From Massilia aquatica (GTDB taxonomy: Bacteria; Pseudomonadota; Gammaproteobacteria; Burkholderiales; Burkholderiaceae_D), in contig NZ_VVIW01000006.1 of the NCBI RefSeq assembly GCF_011682045.1, forward strand, positions 1 through 64,000: a DNA stretch of 64,000 bases. Direction: 5' to 3'. How positions within the stretch are numbered: position 1 is the first letter of the stretch; every line of letters starts with the position of its first letter. Of this stretch, positions 1-9,141 are shown piece after piece. The position numbers were made by a program, and so were the translations under genes. The notes beneath the pieces were generated by a model. It was not told the origin of the DNA. It did no database searches and worked only from the letters and a program-made list of their open reading frames with translations.

Positions 1-389
1 CGCTGCGCGTGAGCGCACCGGTGGCAGCGACGACCGCGCCGGCCGACCTGCTGGCGCGCGCGCGCCGCCAGTCCGACCTGGGCGACATGCAGGGCGCCGC
101 CGCGGCCTGCCGCGAGCTGCTGGCGGCCGACCCCGATTCGGCCGACGCCTATTTCATCCTCGGCATGGTCAGCGAATGCGAACAAAAGATGGACGCCGCC
201 GGCGACTACTGGCGCCGCTGCGTCTACCTCAAACCCGACCACTACGATGCGCTCTGCCACCTGGCCCTGCTGGCCGAGCAAAGCGGCGACCGGACGCAGG
301 CGGCCGCCTTCAAGCAGCGCGCCGCGCGCGTGTACCAGCGCAGCAAGGGCAGCGATCGCGATAGCGCACCGCGCAAGGATGCCCGATGA
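1..389 (+). CDS. wspC: WspC-type CheR methyltransferase, C-terminal TPR part (5' end outside window)
   Basis: The reading frame is open from the first base, so the gene begins before the window. The visible part is a tetratricopeptide-repeat region (segments ...AYFILGMVSE..., ...YDALCHLALLAEQSG...) followed by a basic tail. CheR proteins of Wsp systems carry such C-terminal TPRs after the methyltransferase domain, which is not visible here. The stop overlaps the next start in an ATGA, and the following genes are wspD, wspE, wspF and wspR in the order known from Pseudomonas. The expected role is methylation of the WspA receptor to set sensitivity. Identity rests mainly on context. A GTG at 9 could start a short TPR protein, but upstream openness and the operon order make a truncated wspC more likely. 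Confidence 0.75.
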   Translation, partial: LRVSAPVAATTAPADLLARARRQSDLGDMQGAAAACRELLAADPDSADAYFILGMVSECEQKMDAAGDYWRRCVYLKPDHYDALCHLALLAEQSGDRTQAAAFKQRAARVYQRSKGSDRDSAPRKDAR

Positions 390-1072
390 GCAGCAGCCCG
401 GATACCCTGCACGCGCTGGACGACCAGGATTGCTGGAACCGGATCGGCGTGGCCGGCGACATGAGCTGCCCCAAGCTCGAACAGCATGTCCACTGCCGCA
501 ACTGCGAGGTGTACGCCGGCGCGGCCAGGCGCAGCATGCAGCGCCCGGTGGACGCGGCTTACCGCGAGGACTGGGCCGCGCTGCTGCGCCAGCCGCAGGC
601 CGCGCGCGCGCAGCACGACAGCTCGGGCCTGGTGTTCCGCCTCGGGCGCGAGTGGCTGATGCTGCCGACCCGCATCGTGTCCTCGGTCGCACCGCTGGCG
701 GCCAGCCACTCGCTGCCGCACCGCAGCGGCGGCGGCCTGACCGGCATCGTCAACGTCGGCGGCACCCTGGCGCCCTCGATCGCCCTGGCCACCCTGCTCG
801 GCATCGACGAAAACGACGCCCCGCAACAGGGTGGCCGCCACGTGTTCGCGCGCCTGCTCGTCATCGATTGGGAAGAACAGCGCTTCGCCCTGCCGGTGGC
901 GGACCTGCACGGCATCCTGCGCTACGGCGCGGCCAGCGTGGGCGCGCCGGCGGCCACCCTCAATAAAGGCTTGCAGCGCTTCATCACCGGCGTGCTGACC
1001 CACGGCGACATGCGCATCGGCGTGCTCGACGCGCCGCTGATCGGCCACCAGCTGGCAAGGCTGCTGCGATGA
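386..1072 (+). CDS. wspD: WspD, CheW-like coupling protein
   Basis: A 228-residue CheW-domain protein. It should bridge the membrane receptor WspA and the kinase WspE in the cytoplasm. The N-terminal ~45 residues hold a cysteine-rich segment (CW...GD.SCP...HCRNC) of the kind seen in WspB/WspD proteins. The CheW fold follows at about residues 75-225 (V.RLG.EWL.LP...; a second half with RFALPV.DLHGILR). The start is fixed by the ATGA overlap with wspC, and the stop overlaps the wspE start in another ATGA, so translation is probably coupled. wspB, the other coupling protein, would lie upstream of the window. Confidence 0.9.
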   Translation: MSSSPDTLHALDDQDCWNRIGVAGDMSCPKLEQHVHCRNCEVYAGAARRSMQRPVDAAYREDWAALLRQPQAARAQHDSSGLVFRLGREWLMLPTRIVSSVAPLAASHSLPHRSGGGLTGIVNVGGTLAPSIALATLLGIDENDAPQQGGRHVFARLLVIDWEEQRFALPVADLHGILRYGAASVGAPAATLNKGLQRFITGVLTHGDMRIGVLDAPLIGHQLARLLR

Positions 1073-3345
1073 GCACCGGCAGCGGCGACCTCAGTCAATT
1101 CTCGATGCTGGACCTGTTCCGCATGGAGGCGGACGGCCAGACCCAGGTTCTCACCGACGGCCTGCTCTCCATGGAGCGCGGCGGCGGCGACGCGTCCACC
1201 CTTGAAGCGATGATGCGCGCCGCCCACTCGATCAAGGGCGCGGCCGCGATTGTCGGCCTGGACGTGGTGGTGCAGCTGGCGCACGGCATGGAAGACGCCT
1301 TCATCGCCGCCCAGCACGGCCAGTTGCAGCTCACGCCCGCGCGCATCGACGTGCTGCTGGCCGGGGTCGACCTGATGCTGCAGTTCTCGACCCTGGACGA
1401 AGCCGGCCTGCCGGCCTGGCTGGACCAGCATGGCGCGCGCATCGGCGCCACCATGAACAGCATTGCCGGGATTGCGCAGATCCAGTCGGCGCCGCTGCCG
1501 GACCTGCCGCCGCTGCCGGCTGCACCGCCGCCGCCGGCCATGCCGGTGATGGAAGCGTGCGCGCCGCCGCGCGCCGCCCTGCCCGACGAAGCCGCGCCGC
1601 AGCGGGTCCAGGGCGCGCCCAAGGTAGTCCAGAACTTCGACCGCCTGCTGGCCCTGGCCAGCGAATCGCGCATCAACGCGCACCAGATGCACCCGTTCAT
1701 CGCGTCGCTGCAGCGCTTCAAGCGCAACCAGGCGACCCTGTTCCAGGCACTCGAACAACTGCACGACGCGGTGGTGCGCGGGGGCGATGCGGCCCTGATC
1801 GAACAATCGGCCCTGGCCGGGCAAAAAGCGCATCCGCTCAAGCAGTTCATGCTCGAACACATGGCCGACATCGAAAGCTACGAGCGGCGCCTGCTGGGCG
1901 TGTCGAAAAACCTGGTGGACGAAGTGCTGACCTTGCGCATGCGCCCTTTCCGCGACGGCGTGCAAGCCTTTCCGCGCATGGTGCGCGACCTGGCGCGCAG
2001 CTTGGGCAAGGAAGCGCAGCTGGTCATCGAAGGCGAAGACACGCTGGTCGACCGCGACATCCTGGCGCGCATCGAAAGCCCGCTCAACCACATGCTGCGC
2101 AACGCCGTCGACCATGGCATGGAAAGCCAGTCCGAACGCATCGCCGCCGGTAAACCAGCGCTCGGGACCATCGTACTGGAAGCGCGCCACCGCGCCGGCA
2201 TGCTCAGTATCGAAATTTCCGACGACGGGCGCGGGGTGGACATCGAACGCATCCGCCGCCAGGTAGTCGAGCGCAAGATGGCCAGCGCCGCCATGGCCGC
2301 CGCCATGTCGCAGCCGGAACTGATCGAATTCCTGTTCCTGCCCGCCTTCAGCCTGAAGGAAACCACCAGCGCCATCTCCGGGCGCGGCGTGGGCCTGGAC
2401 ATCGTGCACCAGACCATCCGCGAGCAAAATGGCACGGTACGTATCGAGTCGGTGCCGGGCGCTGGTTTTCGCACCTTCATCACCCTGCCGCTGACCCAGT
2501 CGATCGTGCGCGCGCTGGTGGTCGACGTGCAGGGCGAAGCCTACGCGATCCCGATCGTCAAGGTGGAACGGGTGCTCAAGGTGCCGCAAAGCGAGATCCA
2601 CACCTTGGAGAACAAGCAATTCTTCGACTTCGGCGGCGAGCACCTCGGCCTGGCGTCGGCGGCCCAGGTGCTCGAACTGGGCCAGATCGGCGCCGGCGCT
2701 GGCGAGCTGCCGGTGGTGGTGATCGGCGCGGCCCAGCGCCGCTACGCGCTGGTGGTCGATGCGATCCGCGGCGAACAAAGCCTGGCGGTGCAGGCGCTCG
2801 ACCCGATTTTCGGGAAGATGCGCGACATCAGCGCCGGCGCCCTGCTCGACGACGGCGCCCCGGTCCTGATCCTCGACGTGCCCGACCTGCTGCTGTCGAT
2901 CGACAAGCTGCTGCACGAAGGCGGCCTGCACCAGCTGGGCGCGCGCGGCGGCCCCGAAAAACGCAAGGTCAAGCGCATCCTGGTGGTGGACGACTCGCTC
3001 ACCGTGCGCGAAATGGAACGCAAGCTGCTGCAGGGACGCGGCTACCAGGTCGACATCGCCATCGATGGCATCGACGGCTGGAACGTGGTGCGCAGCGGCG
3101 ACTACGACCTGTTAATCACCGACGTCGACATGCCGCGCATGGACGGCATCGAACTCGTTGGCCTGGTCAAGAAGGATATCCACTTGTACAAACTGCCCGT
3201 CATGATCGTCTCCTACAAGGACCGACCCGAAGACCGCGCGCGCGGCATGGGCGCCGGCGCCGACTACTACCTGACCAAGGGCAGCTTCCACGACGAGACC
3301 CTGCTCGACGCCGTGTTTGACCTGATCGGAGAGGCCGGCCTATGA
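1069..3345 (+). CDS. wspE: WspE, hybrid CheA-type histidine kinase/response regulator
   Basis: A 758-residue hybrid chemosensory kinase. The HPt domain is at the N-terminus with phospho-acceptor His53 in RAAHSIKGAA. After a Pro/Ala-rich linker (about residues 145-180) come the dimerisation helices and the ATPase domain (N box NHMLRNAVDHGME, G boxes DDGRGVD and GRGVGLDI). A CheW-like domain lies at about 480-610 and a receiver domain at the C-terminus (VVDDS..., phospho-site in LLITDVDMP). In Wsp systems WspE phosphorylates WspR (a diguanylate cyclase) and WspF (a methylesterase). All key residues are present. It overlaps wspD and wspF by 4 nt each, so the four genes form one tightly coupled unit. 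Confidence 0.95.
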   Translation: MSTGSGDLSQFSMLDLFRMEADGQTQVLTDGLLSMERGGGDASTLEAMMRAAHSIKGAAAIVGLDVVVQLAHGMEDAFIAAQHGQLQLTPARIDVLLAGVDLMLQFSTLDEAGLPAWLDQHGARIGATMNSIAGIAQIQSAPLPDLPPLPAAPPPPAMPVMEACAPPRAALPDEAAPQRVQGAPKVVQNFDRLLALASESRINAHQMHPFIASLQRFKRNQATLFQALEQLHDAVVRGGDAALIEQSALAGQKAHPLKQFMLEHMADIESYERRLLGVSKNLVDEVLTLRMRPFRDGVQAFPRMVRDLARSLGKEAQLVIEGEDTLVDRDILARIESPLNHMLRNAVDHGMESQSERIAAGKPALGTIVLEARHRAGMLSIEISDDGRGVDIERIRRQVVERKMASAAMAAAMSQPELIEFLFLPAFSLKETTSAISGRGVGLDIVHQTIREQNGTVRIESVPGAGFRTFITLPLTQSIVRALVVDVQGEAYAIPIVKVERVLKVPQSEIHTLENKQFFDFGGEHLGLASAAQVLELGQIGAGAGELPVVVIGAAQRRYALVVDAIRGEQSLAVQALDPIFGKMRDISAGALLDDGAPVLILDVPDLLLSIDKLLHEGGLHQLGARGGPEKRKVKRILVVDDSLTVREMERKLLQGRGYQVDIAIDGIDGWNVVRSGDYDLLITDVDMPRMDGIELVGLVKKDIHLYKLPVMIVSYKDRPEDRARGMGAGADYYLTKGSFHDETLLDAVFDLIGEAGL

Positions 3346-4364
3346 AGATCGGGATCGCCAACGACGTCGCCATGGCGGCCGAAGCGCTGCGCCGGGTGGT
3401 GGCCAGCACCAGCGAGCACCAGGTCCTGTGGATCGCGCGCAGCGGCCTGGAAGCGGTGCGCATGTGCGCCGACAACCGTCCCGACCTGGTGCTGATGGAC
3501 CTGAACATGCCGGAACTGGACGGGGTCGAGGCGACCCGCCAGATCATGGAAAGGACGCCCTGCGCGATTTTGGTGGTCACCGGCCAGCCGCAGGACAATG
3601 TGAGCCAGGTGTTCCGCGCGCTCGGCGCCGGCGCGCTCGATGTCACCGCCACCCCGCTGCTGGCGCGCGACGGCGGCGGCGGCGACGCGGCCCTGCTGCA
3701 CAAGATCAAGACCATCGGCAAACTGATACGCGTCAGCGGCGCCGAGAGCGCATCGGCGCATGCGCCCGAGCGGCCCGACGCCAGGATCAAGCACCTGCTG
3801 GCGATCGGATCGTCCACCGGCGGCCCGATCGCGGTGGCCAAGATCCTGGCCGGCTGGAACCCGGCGCCCGGCACCGCCATCGTGGTGGTCCAGCACATCG
3901 ACGAAAACTTCGCCGCCCATTTTTCCAAGTGGCTTGGCGAGCAGCTCCTGATGCCGGTGCGCGTGGTCGAAGACGGCGACCCGCTCGAAGCGGGCTGCGT
4001 GCAGATCGCCCGCACCAACGACCACCTGGTCATGAGCGCGCGCCACCGCCTGCACTACGACGACGTGCCGCGCGACTACGCTTACCGGCCGTCGGTCGAC
4101 GTGTTCTTCCACTGCGTGGCCCGGCACTGGGAAGGCGACGCCACCGGCGTGCTGCTGACCGGCATGGGGCGCGACGGCGCCGCCGGCCTGCTGGCCATGC
4201 GCCAGGCCGGCAAGAGCACCATCGCCCAGGACCAGGCCAGCAGCGCCGTGTACGGCATGCCGCGCGCCGCCGCTGAAATAGATGCCGCGCAGCAAATTTT
4301 ATCCTTAGAAAACATTGGGCGGGCATTGCGCAGTAGAATTGGGTCGAAACCGGCCGGGAACTAA
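3342..4364 (+). CDS. wspF: WspF, CheB-type receptor methylesterase
   Basis: A 340-residue protein with an N-terminal receiver domain (acceptor Asp53 in LVLMDLNMPE) and a C-terminal CheB methylesterase domain. The catalytic triad signatures are visible: Ser in IGSSTGGP, His in VVVQHIDENF and Asp in GMGRDGA. It should demethylate the WspA receptor. Loss of WspF in Pseudomonas locks the system on and causes wrinkly, high c-di-GMP colonies. The reading frame here looks intact. The acidic pocket at the N-terminus reads ND rather than DD (GIANDVAM), which is common in WspF. The 43-nt gap to wspR is the only non-overlapping junction in the cluster. Confidence 0.94.
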   Translation: MKIGIANDVAMAAEALRRVVASTSEHQVLWIARSGLEAVRMCADNRPDLVLMDLNMPELDGVEATRQIMERTPCAILVVTGQPQDNVSQVFRALGAGALDVTATPLLARDGGGGDAALLHKIKTIGKLIRVSGAESASAHAPERPDARIKHLLAIGSSTGGPIAVAKILAGWNPAPGTAIVVVQHIDENFAAHFSKWLGEQLLMPVRVVEDGDPLEAGCVQIARTNDHLVMSARHRLHYDDVPRDYAYRPSVDVFFHCVARHWEGDATGVLLTGMGRDGAAGLLAMRQAGKSTIAQDQASSAVYGMPRAAAEIDAAQQILSLENIGRALRSRIGSKPAGN

Positions 4365-4407
4365 GATTTCACCTGAGTGCCGGATACTACCGAAAAGCAT
4401 ATGACCG

Positions 4408-5430
4408 ATGTCTGAAGTTTACAAAACCTACATGCCGGAACCGGCCATTTTCAAGGTGCGGGTCCTGATGGTGGACGACCAGGCGATCATTGTCGAGGCG
4501 GTGCGGCGCATGCTGGCCGATCAAACCGACATCGAATACCACTACGTGCTCGATTCCTCACTGGCGCTTGAGACCGCCGAACAATTGCAGCCGAGCCTGA
4601 TCCTGCAAGACCTGGTCATGCCCGGCATCGACGGCTTCGGGCTGATCGCGCAGTACCGCGAGCGCGAGAGCCTGCGCCACGTGCCGGTGATCGTGCTCTC
4701 GGCCAAGGAAGATCCCAAGCTCAAGGCGCACAGCTTTGCGGTGGGCGCCAACGACTACATGGTCAAGCTGCCGGACCGCCTGGAACTGCTGGCGCGGGTG
4801 CGCTACCACTCGGCGGCGCACATCAGCCGCTTGCAGCGCGACGAGGCGTTCCGCTTCCTGCGCGAGAGCCAGCAAAAACTGGCCGAAGCGAACATCGAAC
4901 TGCAAAAGCTCGCCGCCCTCGACGGCCTGACCGGGATCGCCAACCGGCGCCGCTTCGACGATGTCATCAAGCTCGAATGGCAGCGCGGCCAGCGCGAACA
5001 GAAGCCGCTCTCGCTCTTGATGTGCGACATCGACTGCTTCAAGGCCTACAACGACAGCTTCGGCCACCTGGCGGGCGACCTGTGCCTGAAAAAAGCGGCG
5101 GCCGTGCTGACCGAAAACCTCAAGCGTCCGGCCGACCTGGCGGCGCGCTACGGCGGCGAAGAGTTCGCCATCATCCTGCCCGAAACCAGCCTGGCGGGCG
5201 CGCACGTGGTGGCCGACGCGGTGCGCAGCCACCTGGAAAAGCTGGCGATGGAGCATCCCCAGGCGGCGGGCGGCATCGTCACCATGTCGATCGGCGTGGC
5301 CAGCGTGGTGCCGTCGCGCGGCGACAGCGCCGAGAACCTGACCGCGCGCGCCGACAAGGCCCTGTACGCCGCCAAGACGGCCGGGCGCAACCGCGTGTGC
5401 GTGGCGCAAGCAGACATTCCTCCCACCTGA
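4408..5430 (+). CDS. wspR: WspR, receiver-GGDEF diguanylate cyclase
   Basis: A 340-residue response regulator that makes cyclic di-GMP when phosphorylated by WspE. The receiver domain spans about residues 17-135 with acceptor Asp68 (LILQDLVMPG). A helical linker (EANIELQKL) leads to the GGDEF domain. The active site reads GGEEF, preceded at the canonical spacing by the inhibitory-site motif RPAD, so both catalysis and product feedback should work. The start at 4408 gives the conserved N-terminus. A 4-codon frame (ATG at 4401, stop at 4413-4415) overlaps it in another frame. This is the output of the Wsp surface-sensing cascade and is likely co-transcribed with wspC-F. Confidence 0.95.
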   Translation: MSEVYKTYMPEPAIFKVRVLMVDDQAIIVEAVRRMLADQTDIEYHYVLDSSLALETAEQLQPSLILQDLVMPGIDGFGLIAQYRERESLRHVPVIVLSAKEDPKLKAHSFAVGANDYMVKLPDRLELLARVRYHSAAHISRLQRDEAFRFLRESQQKLAEANIELQKLAALDGLTGIANRRRFDDVIKLEWQRGQREQKPLSLLMCDIDCFKAYNDSFGHLAGDLCLKKAAAVLTENLKRPADLAARYGGEEFAIILPETSLAGAHVVADAVRSHLEKLAMEHPQAAGGIVTMSIGVASVVPSRGDSAENLTARADKALYAAKTAGRNRVCVAQADIPPT

Positions 5431-5442
5431 ACAAGGACATCC

Positions 5443-5754
5443 ATGAGCATGATTCACAACGTCGCCATCAGCAAAAAATCGAACATCTACTTCGACGGCA
5501 AATGCGTCTCGCATACGCTGTTGCTGGCCGATGGCAGCAAAAAAACGGTGGGCGTGATTTTTCCGTCGCAGCTGACCTTCAACACGGCCGCGCCCGAAGT
5601 GATGGAAATCGTCGCCGGCAAATGCCGGGTCAAGCTGGCCGGCAGTGATGCGTGGCAGGACTACGCCGCGGGCGAGCGCTTCAGCGTCGGCGCCAACACC
5701 TCGTTCGAGATCGACACCACCGACACGCTCGACTACGTCTGCCACTTCGGCTGA
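5443..5754 (+). CDS. ppnP: Pyrimidine/purine nucleoside phosphorylase, cupin family
   Basis: A 103-residue single-domain cupin matching the PpnP (YaiE, DUF1255) family over its full length. Conserved features include the GK.VSHT start of the barrel, VGVI.P and the C-terminal YVCHF. The E. coli homologue cleaves nucleosides phosphorolytically to free base and ribose-1-phosphate. It begins 12 nt after the wspR stop with an AAGGACA ribosome-binding site, so it probably rides on the wsp transcript. That may be chance or may reflect a link to nucleotide turnover; nothing in the sequence decides. Confidence 0.9.
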   Translation: MSMIHNVAISKKSNIYFDGKCVSHTLLLADGSKKTVGVIFPSQLTFNTAAPEVMEIVAGKCRVKLAGSDAWQDYAAGERFSVGANTSFEIDTTDTLDYVCHFG

Positions 5755-5763
5755 CCCGGGCGA

Positions 5764-5785
5764 ACGCACGCCGCTTGGCGTGCGT
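5764..5785. terminator. Hairpin between convergent genes
   Basis: ACGCACGCC-GCTT-GGCGTGCGT forms a perfect 9-bp stem with a 4-nt loop, between ppnP (+) and the GH3 gene (-). There is no long T-run on either side, so it is either a weak bidirectional terminator or an RNA 3'-end protecting hairpin. Confidence 0.55.
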
Positions 5786-5796
5786 CCCCGATAGCA

Positions 5797-8700
5797 TTAC
5801 CGCACGAAGCGGATCTGGCGCAGTTTGTACTGCACGCCCTGCTGGTCTCCCCACTTCGGCAAGGTGCCGAACGGCATACCGATGTTGCGCAGGTCAAAGC
5901 ACGGATCGGCCGCCGCAATCAGGGTGCTGACCTTGACCGAGACCGGCGTCCAGCCACCGGGCGCCGGACGGCCGAAGACATAATCGCCCGACTTGCAATT
6001 GGTGCCCGGGCTTTCCATCTTGACCGCCAGCCCGCCTGTATTGGCGCCATAGCTGGCGACCTTGATCTCGAACTGCAGGGTGCCATTGGCGAAGTTGCTC
6101 AGGTTGACGGGCGTGCCGGTGATCATCACCAGGCCATCGCCACCGTCGGCGGCGAAGTGCATGTCCAGCCCATCGGCGGGCGTGATGGCCGCCTTGACGT
6201 GGCTGCCGTTGGACGAGTAGGTGGTCAGCGCCAGGTCGCCCGTCAGCTTGCCCGCGTCGAGCACGCCGTAGCCTGGTCCCGCCAGGGGCGGCGCGAACAC
6301 CACCGGTTCCGGCACCAGGGCCGCGCAGGTGGCGGCGTCGGCATCCTTGGCCGCACCCGGCACCCAGCGGATATTGGCGAACGAGGCCACGAACGCCTTC
6401 TCGGTATAGACCAGGAACGGCGTATCGACCAGGGTGAAGTCGGCGCCCTTGCCGGCAAAGCAGGACAGCGGCACTTTCACGCTGCGTTTCGTCTCCAGCG
6501 GCAAGCCCTTGAACACACTGGTGGCGTCCACTTCGCCCGCGCACGGGTGCTTGCAGTCGACCCGCATTTTCACCGCCCCGGCCGGCGCCTTGTGCACGAT
6601 GGTGTCGAACACCAGCGCCGCGTCGGCGTTGAGGTAGCTTTCGCGGTCGGCCGTGCTTGCCGCTTGCGCGTAAAACTGGCCGGCGCCGCTCCAGCTGATT
6701 TTCTTGGCGTCCTGCTGGACATTGATCTGGGTGGTCTCGGCTTTGACGTTGGGCAAAGTCGTGACCGCGTTCAGGTCGGCGCCCAGCGGCAGCGACCAGG
6801 CGCTCGGGTCGCCGATGCGGGTCGTGTAGGGCGCCTGGTCGGCCGAGCGGAACACCTCCAGGTCGCTACTGGCCTGGCTGCCGTTGCCGGCGCCCTGGGC
6901 GCAACCGAGGGCCGGCGCCGTCTCATCGAGTTTGGCCAGTGTGCTGTCGTCCGCGTAGCGCATTCCGAAGCCATAGGCAAACAGCGGATCGTAGTTGGCG
7001 TCGCCCTTATTGGCCATCTGGCAGGCCGTTCTGGGCCAGGAAAACGACAGCTTGCCGTGCATGTCCAGGTTGACGTCGCCATTGTCCTTGCGGAACAGCA
7101 CATCGGTGACACCCTTGCCTTCGGTGCCGGGCAGCCAGGCCACCACGAACGCGCTCGAGCGGTTCAGTTCCTTGTTGACCCAGACCGGACGGCCGGTGAC
7201 CAGCACGGTGACCACCGGCACGCCCTTGCCGCTGACGGCGTCGAGCACGGCCAGGTCTTCCGGATAGCGGCGCGCGTGCTCCAGCGTGCCGCTCCTGCCG
7301 ATGTCGCCCACCCCTTCGGCGTACGGGGTTTCGCCGATGACGGCAATGACCGCCTTGAAGTCGGCTGGCTTGACGCCGGCGCCGTTCGGGCTGAACACCA
7401 CATTGGCTTCGCCAGCCACCGATTTGATCGCCGTCAGGATGCTGTCGGCGTTCGGGAAGTCGGCATTGGTGTTGGCCGTGCCCTGCCAGGTGAGCGACCA
7501 GCCGCCGGTCTGGTTCGACAGGCTGTCGGCGCTCTTGCCGACTACCAGGATCTTGTCGCCGCGCTTGAGCGGCAGCACCTTGTTGTCGTTTTTGAGCAGC
7601 ACCAGCGACTTTTGCACCGCTTCGCGCGCCAGGGCCCGATGCTGCAGACGGCTGGCATCGGTGAAAGGGCGTTCGAGCGGCGCCTTGGCCGTCATGATGC
7701 CGGCCCGGAATTTCACGCGCAGGATACGGGTGACGGCGTCGTCAATGCGCGCCAGTGGAATGTCGCCCTTGTTGACCGAGGCGATGGTGTTCTCGATAAA
7801 CTCTTTCCACTTGTCCGGGACCATGATCATGTCGATCCCGGCGTTGATGGCTTGCGCGCAACTGCCGTCGCTGCAACCCGGCACCTGGGCGTGGCCGTTC
7901 CAGTCGCCGATGACAAAGCCGTCGAAGCCCATCTTGGTCTTGAGCACATCGGTCAGCATCTCTTTGCTGCCGTGCATCTTGCCAACCTTGATGTTCAGGC
8001 TCTCATTGTCCCAGCTGTTAAACGAGGCCATCACGGTCTGGGCGCCGGCGCCGAGGGCGTGGTAATACCCCTGGCCGTGGATGTTGATCATGTCGTTGCG
8101 GCTGGCCATGTTGACGCCCTGATCCCGGCCCTGGTCGGTGCCGCCGTCGCCCATGAAGTGCTTGGCCGTGGAGATCACGTTGCCGCCGCCGGCAAAATCG
8201 TTCTGCAAGCCCTTGACCATTTCACGCGCGTATTTGGTGACGATCAGGGGATCTTCGGAATACCCTTCGTAGGTGCGGCCCCAGCGGTCGTCGCGCACCA
8301 CGGCCAGGGTCGGGGCGAAGGTCCAGTCGATCCCGGTGGAGTACACCTGGGCGGCCACGGCCGCGCCGATGCGGCGCATCAGGGCCGGGTCGTTGGCGGC
8401 GCCCAGGCCAATGTTATGCGGGAACATGGTGGCGCCGAACACATTATTGTGGCCGTGCACCGCGTCGGTGCCCCAGATCACCGGGATCCTGACCTTGGCA
8501 TCGGTGGCCATCGACGCTTTCCAGTAGGCGTCGGCCAATTTCAGCCAGTCCGCCGGCGCGGCCAGCTTGTTATTGCCCGGAAAAGAGCCGCCGCCGTTGA
8601 GCACCGAGCCGATGTAGTACTGGCGTACCTGGTCCGGGGTAATGCTCTTGATTTCGGGCTGGGTCATCTGGCCGACTTTTTCGGCCACGCTCATCCCGGC

Positions 8701-8922
8701 CACGATGGCGGCGATGGACGTTTCCATGGCCGGGTCTTTCTTGATGTCGCTCGCGACGTTGGGGAAGTCGCTGTACTGCTTGACCGCGTCGACGACGACC
8801 GGCGGCGGCGGCGTGGGGGTATCCGGCTTGGCCGGGTCGCTGTCGCTATCGCAGGCGGCCAGCATGGCGCTACAGACTGCCGCTGCCAGGAGCGTGCGGA
8901 TCGGGGTACGTAACTTGAGCAT
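5797..8922 (-). CDS. GH3 family exo-beta-glucanase, lipoprotein
   Basis: A glycoside hydrolase family 3 protein of about 1041 residues. The start is placed at the ATG at 8922, which has an AGGAGA site upstream and a lipoprotein signal (LLAAAVCSAMLAAC, then an Asp/Ser/Pro-rich tether). The GH3 N-terminal barrel holds ...KHFMGDGGTDQGRD... and the nucleophile segment FVIGDWNGH. The GH3 C-terminal domain follows (SLVLLKNDNKVLPL). A long extra C-terminal region (last ~350 residues) resembles the ExoP-type galactose-binding-like domain. The family releases glucose from beta-1,3/1,4-glucans or cellodextrins. It is likely anchored in the envelope. A short GAAGCGCTTC palindrome upstream suggests control by a LacI-type regulator. 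Confidence 0.88.
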   Translation of the reverse strand: MLKLRTPIRTLLAAAVCSAMLAACDSDSDPAKPDTPTPPPPVVVDAVKQYSDFPNVASDIKKDPAMETSIAAIVAGMSVAEKVGQMTQPEIKSITPDQVRQYYIGSVLNGGGSFPGNNKLAAPADWLKLADAYWKASMATDAKVRIPVIWGTDAVHGHNNVFGATMFPHNIGLGAANDPALMRRIGAAVAAQVYSTGIDWTFAPTLAVVRDDRWGRTYEGYSEDPLIVTKYAREMVKGLQNDFAGGGNVISTAKHFMGDGGTDQGRDQGVNMASRNDMINIHGQGYYHALGAGAQTVMASFNSWDNESLNIKVGKMHGSKEMLTDVLKTKMGFDGFVIGDWNGHAQVPGCSDGSCAQAINAGIDMIMVPDKWKEFIENTIASVNKGDIPLARIDDAVTRILRVKFRAGIMTAKAPLERPFTDASRLQHRALAREAVQKSLVLLKNDNKVLPLKRGDKILVVGKSADSLSNQTGGWSLTWQGTANTNADFPNADSILTAIKSVAGEANVVFSPNGAGVKPADFKAVIAVIGETPYAEGVGDIGRSGTLEHARRYPEDLAVLDAVSGKGVPVVTVLVTGRPVWVNKELNRSSAFVVAWLPGTEGKGVTDVLFRKDNGDVNLDMHGKLSFSWPRTACQMANKGDANYDPLFAYGFGMRYADDSTLAKLDETAPALGCAQGAGNGSQASSDLEVFRSADQAPYTTRIGDPSAWSLPLGADLNAVTTLPNVKAETTQINVQQDAKKISWSGAGQFYAQAASTADRESYLNADAALVFDTIVHKAPAGAVKMRVDCKHPCAGEVDATSVFKGLPLETKRSVKVPLSCFAGKGADFTLVDTPFLVYTEKAFVASFANIRWVPGAAKDADAATCAALVPEPVVFAPPLAGPGYGVLDAGKLTGDLALTTYSSNGSHVKAAITPADGLDMHFAADGGDGLVMITGTPVNLSNFANGTLQFEIKVASYGANTGGLAVKMESPGTNCKSGDYVFGRPAPGGWTPVSVKVSTLIAAADPCFDLRNIGMPFGTLPKWGDQQGVQYKLRQIRFVR

Positions 8923-9026
8923 CTTGTTTGTCTCCTGATTGAATGACTGGCGCCTCCGGCCGTGCTCACGCACGCTTGGGGCTACCTTGGCAAGGACCCG
9001 CCAACAATCGCGAAAAAACGAAATTG

Positions 9027-9036
9027 GAAGCGCTTC
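9027..9036 (-). promoter_or_regulatory. LacI-type operator-like palindrome upstream of GH3 gene
   Basis: GAAGCGCTTC is a perfect 10-bp palindrome with a central CG, 105 nt upstream of the glucanase start. The central GCGC core flanked by purine/pyrimidine arms is typical of LacI/GalR operators for sugar genes. No clear -35/-10 pair was found around it, so its exact position relative to the promoter is unknown. Confidence 0.35.
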
Positions 9037-9141
9037 ACTCGCAGGTTCATTATTTAACAGAATTGACGAAAAAGATAATGTTTTCTGAACATTTGCGACC
9101 TTGGCCGGTCGCTTTGGAAGCGCCAGGCGCGGGCCTGGCGC

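Noticed and set aside
922-2931. Long antisense frame opposite wspE
   Set aside because: Shadow frame of a GC-rich coding region; translation is low-complexity His/Arg/Gln/Ala with no family match, and wspE is certain.
6157-8913. 918-codon frame opposite the GH3 gene
   Set aside because: Same shadow effect; composition is not protein-like and the GH3 motifs fix the real strand.
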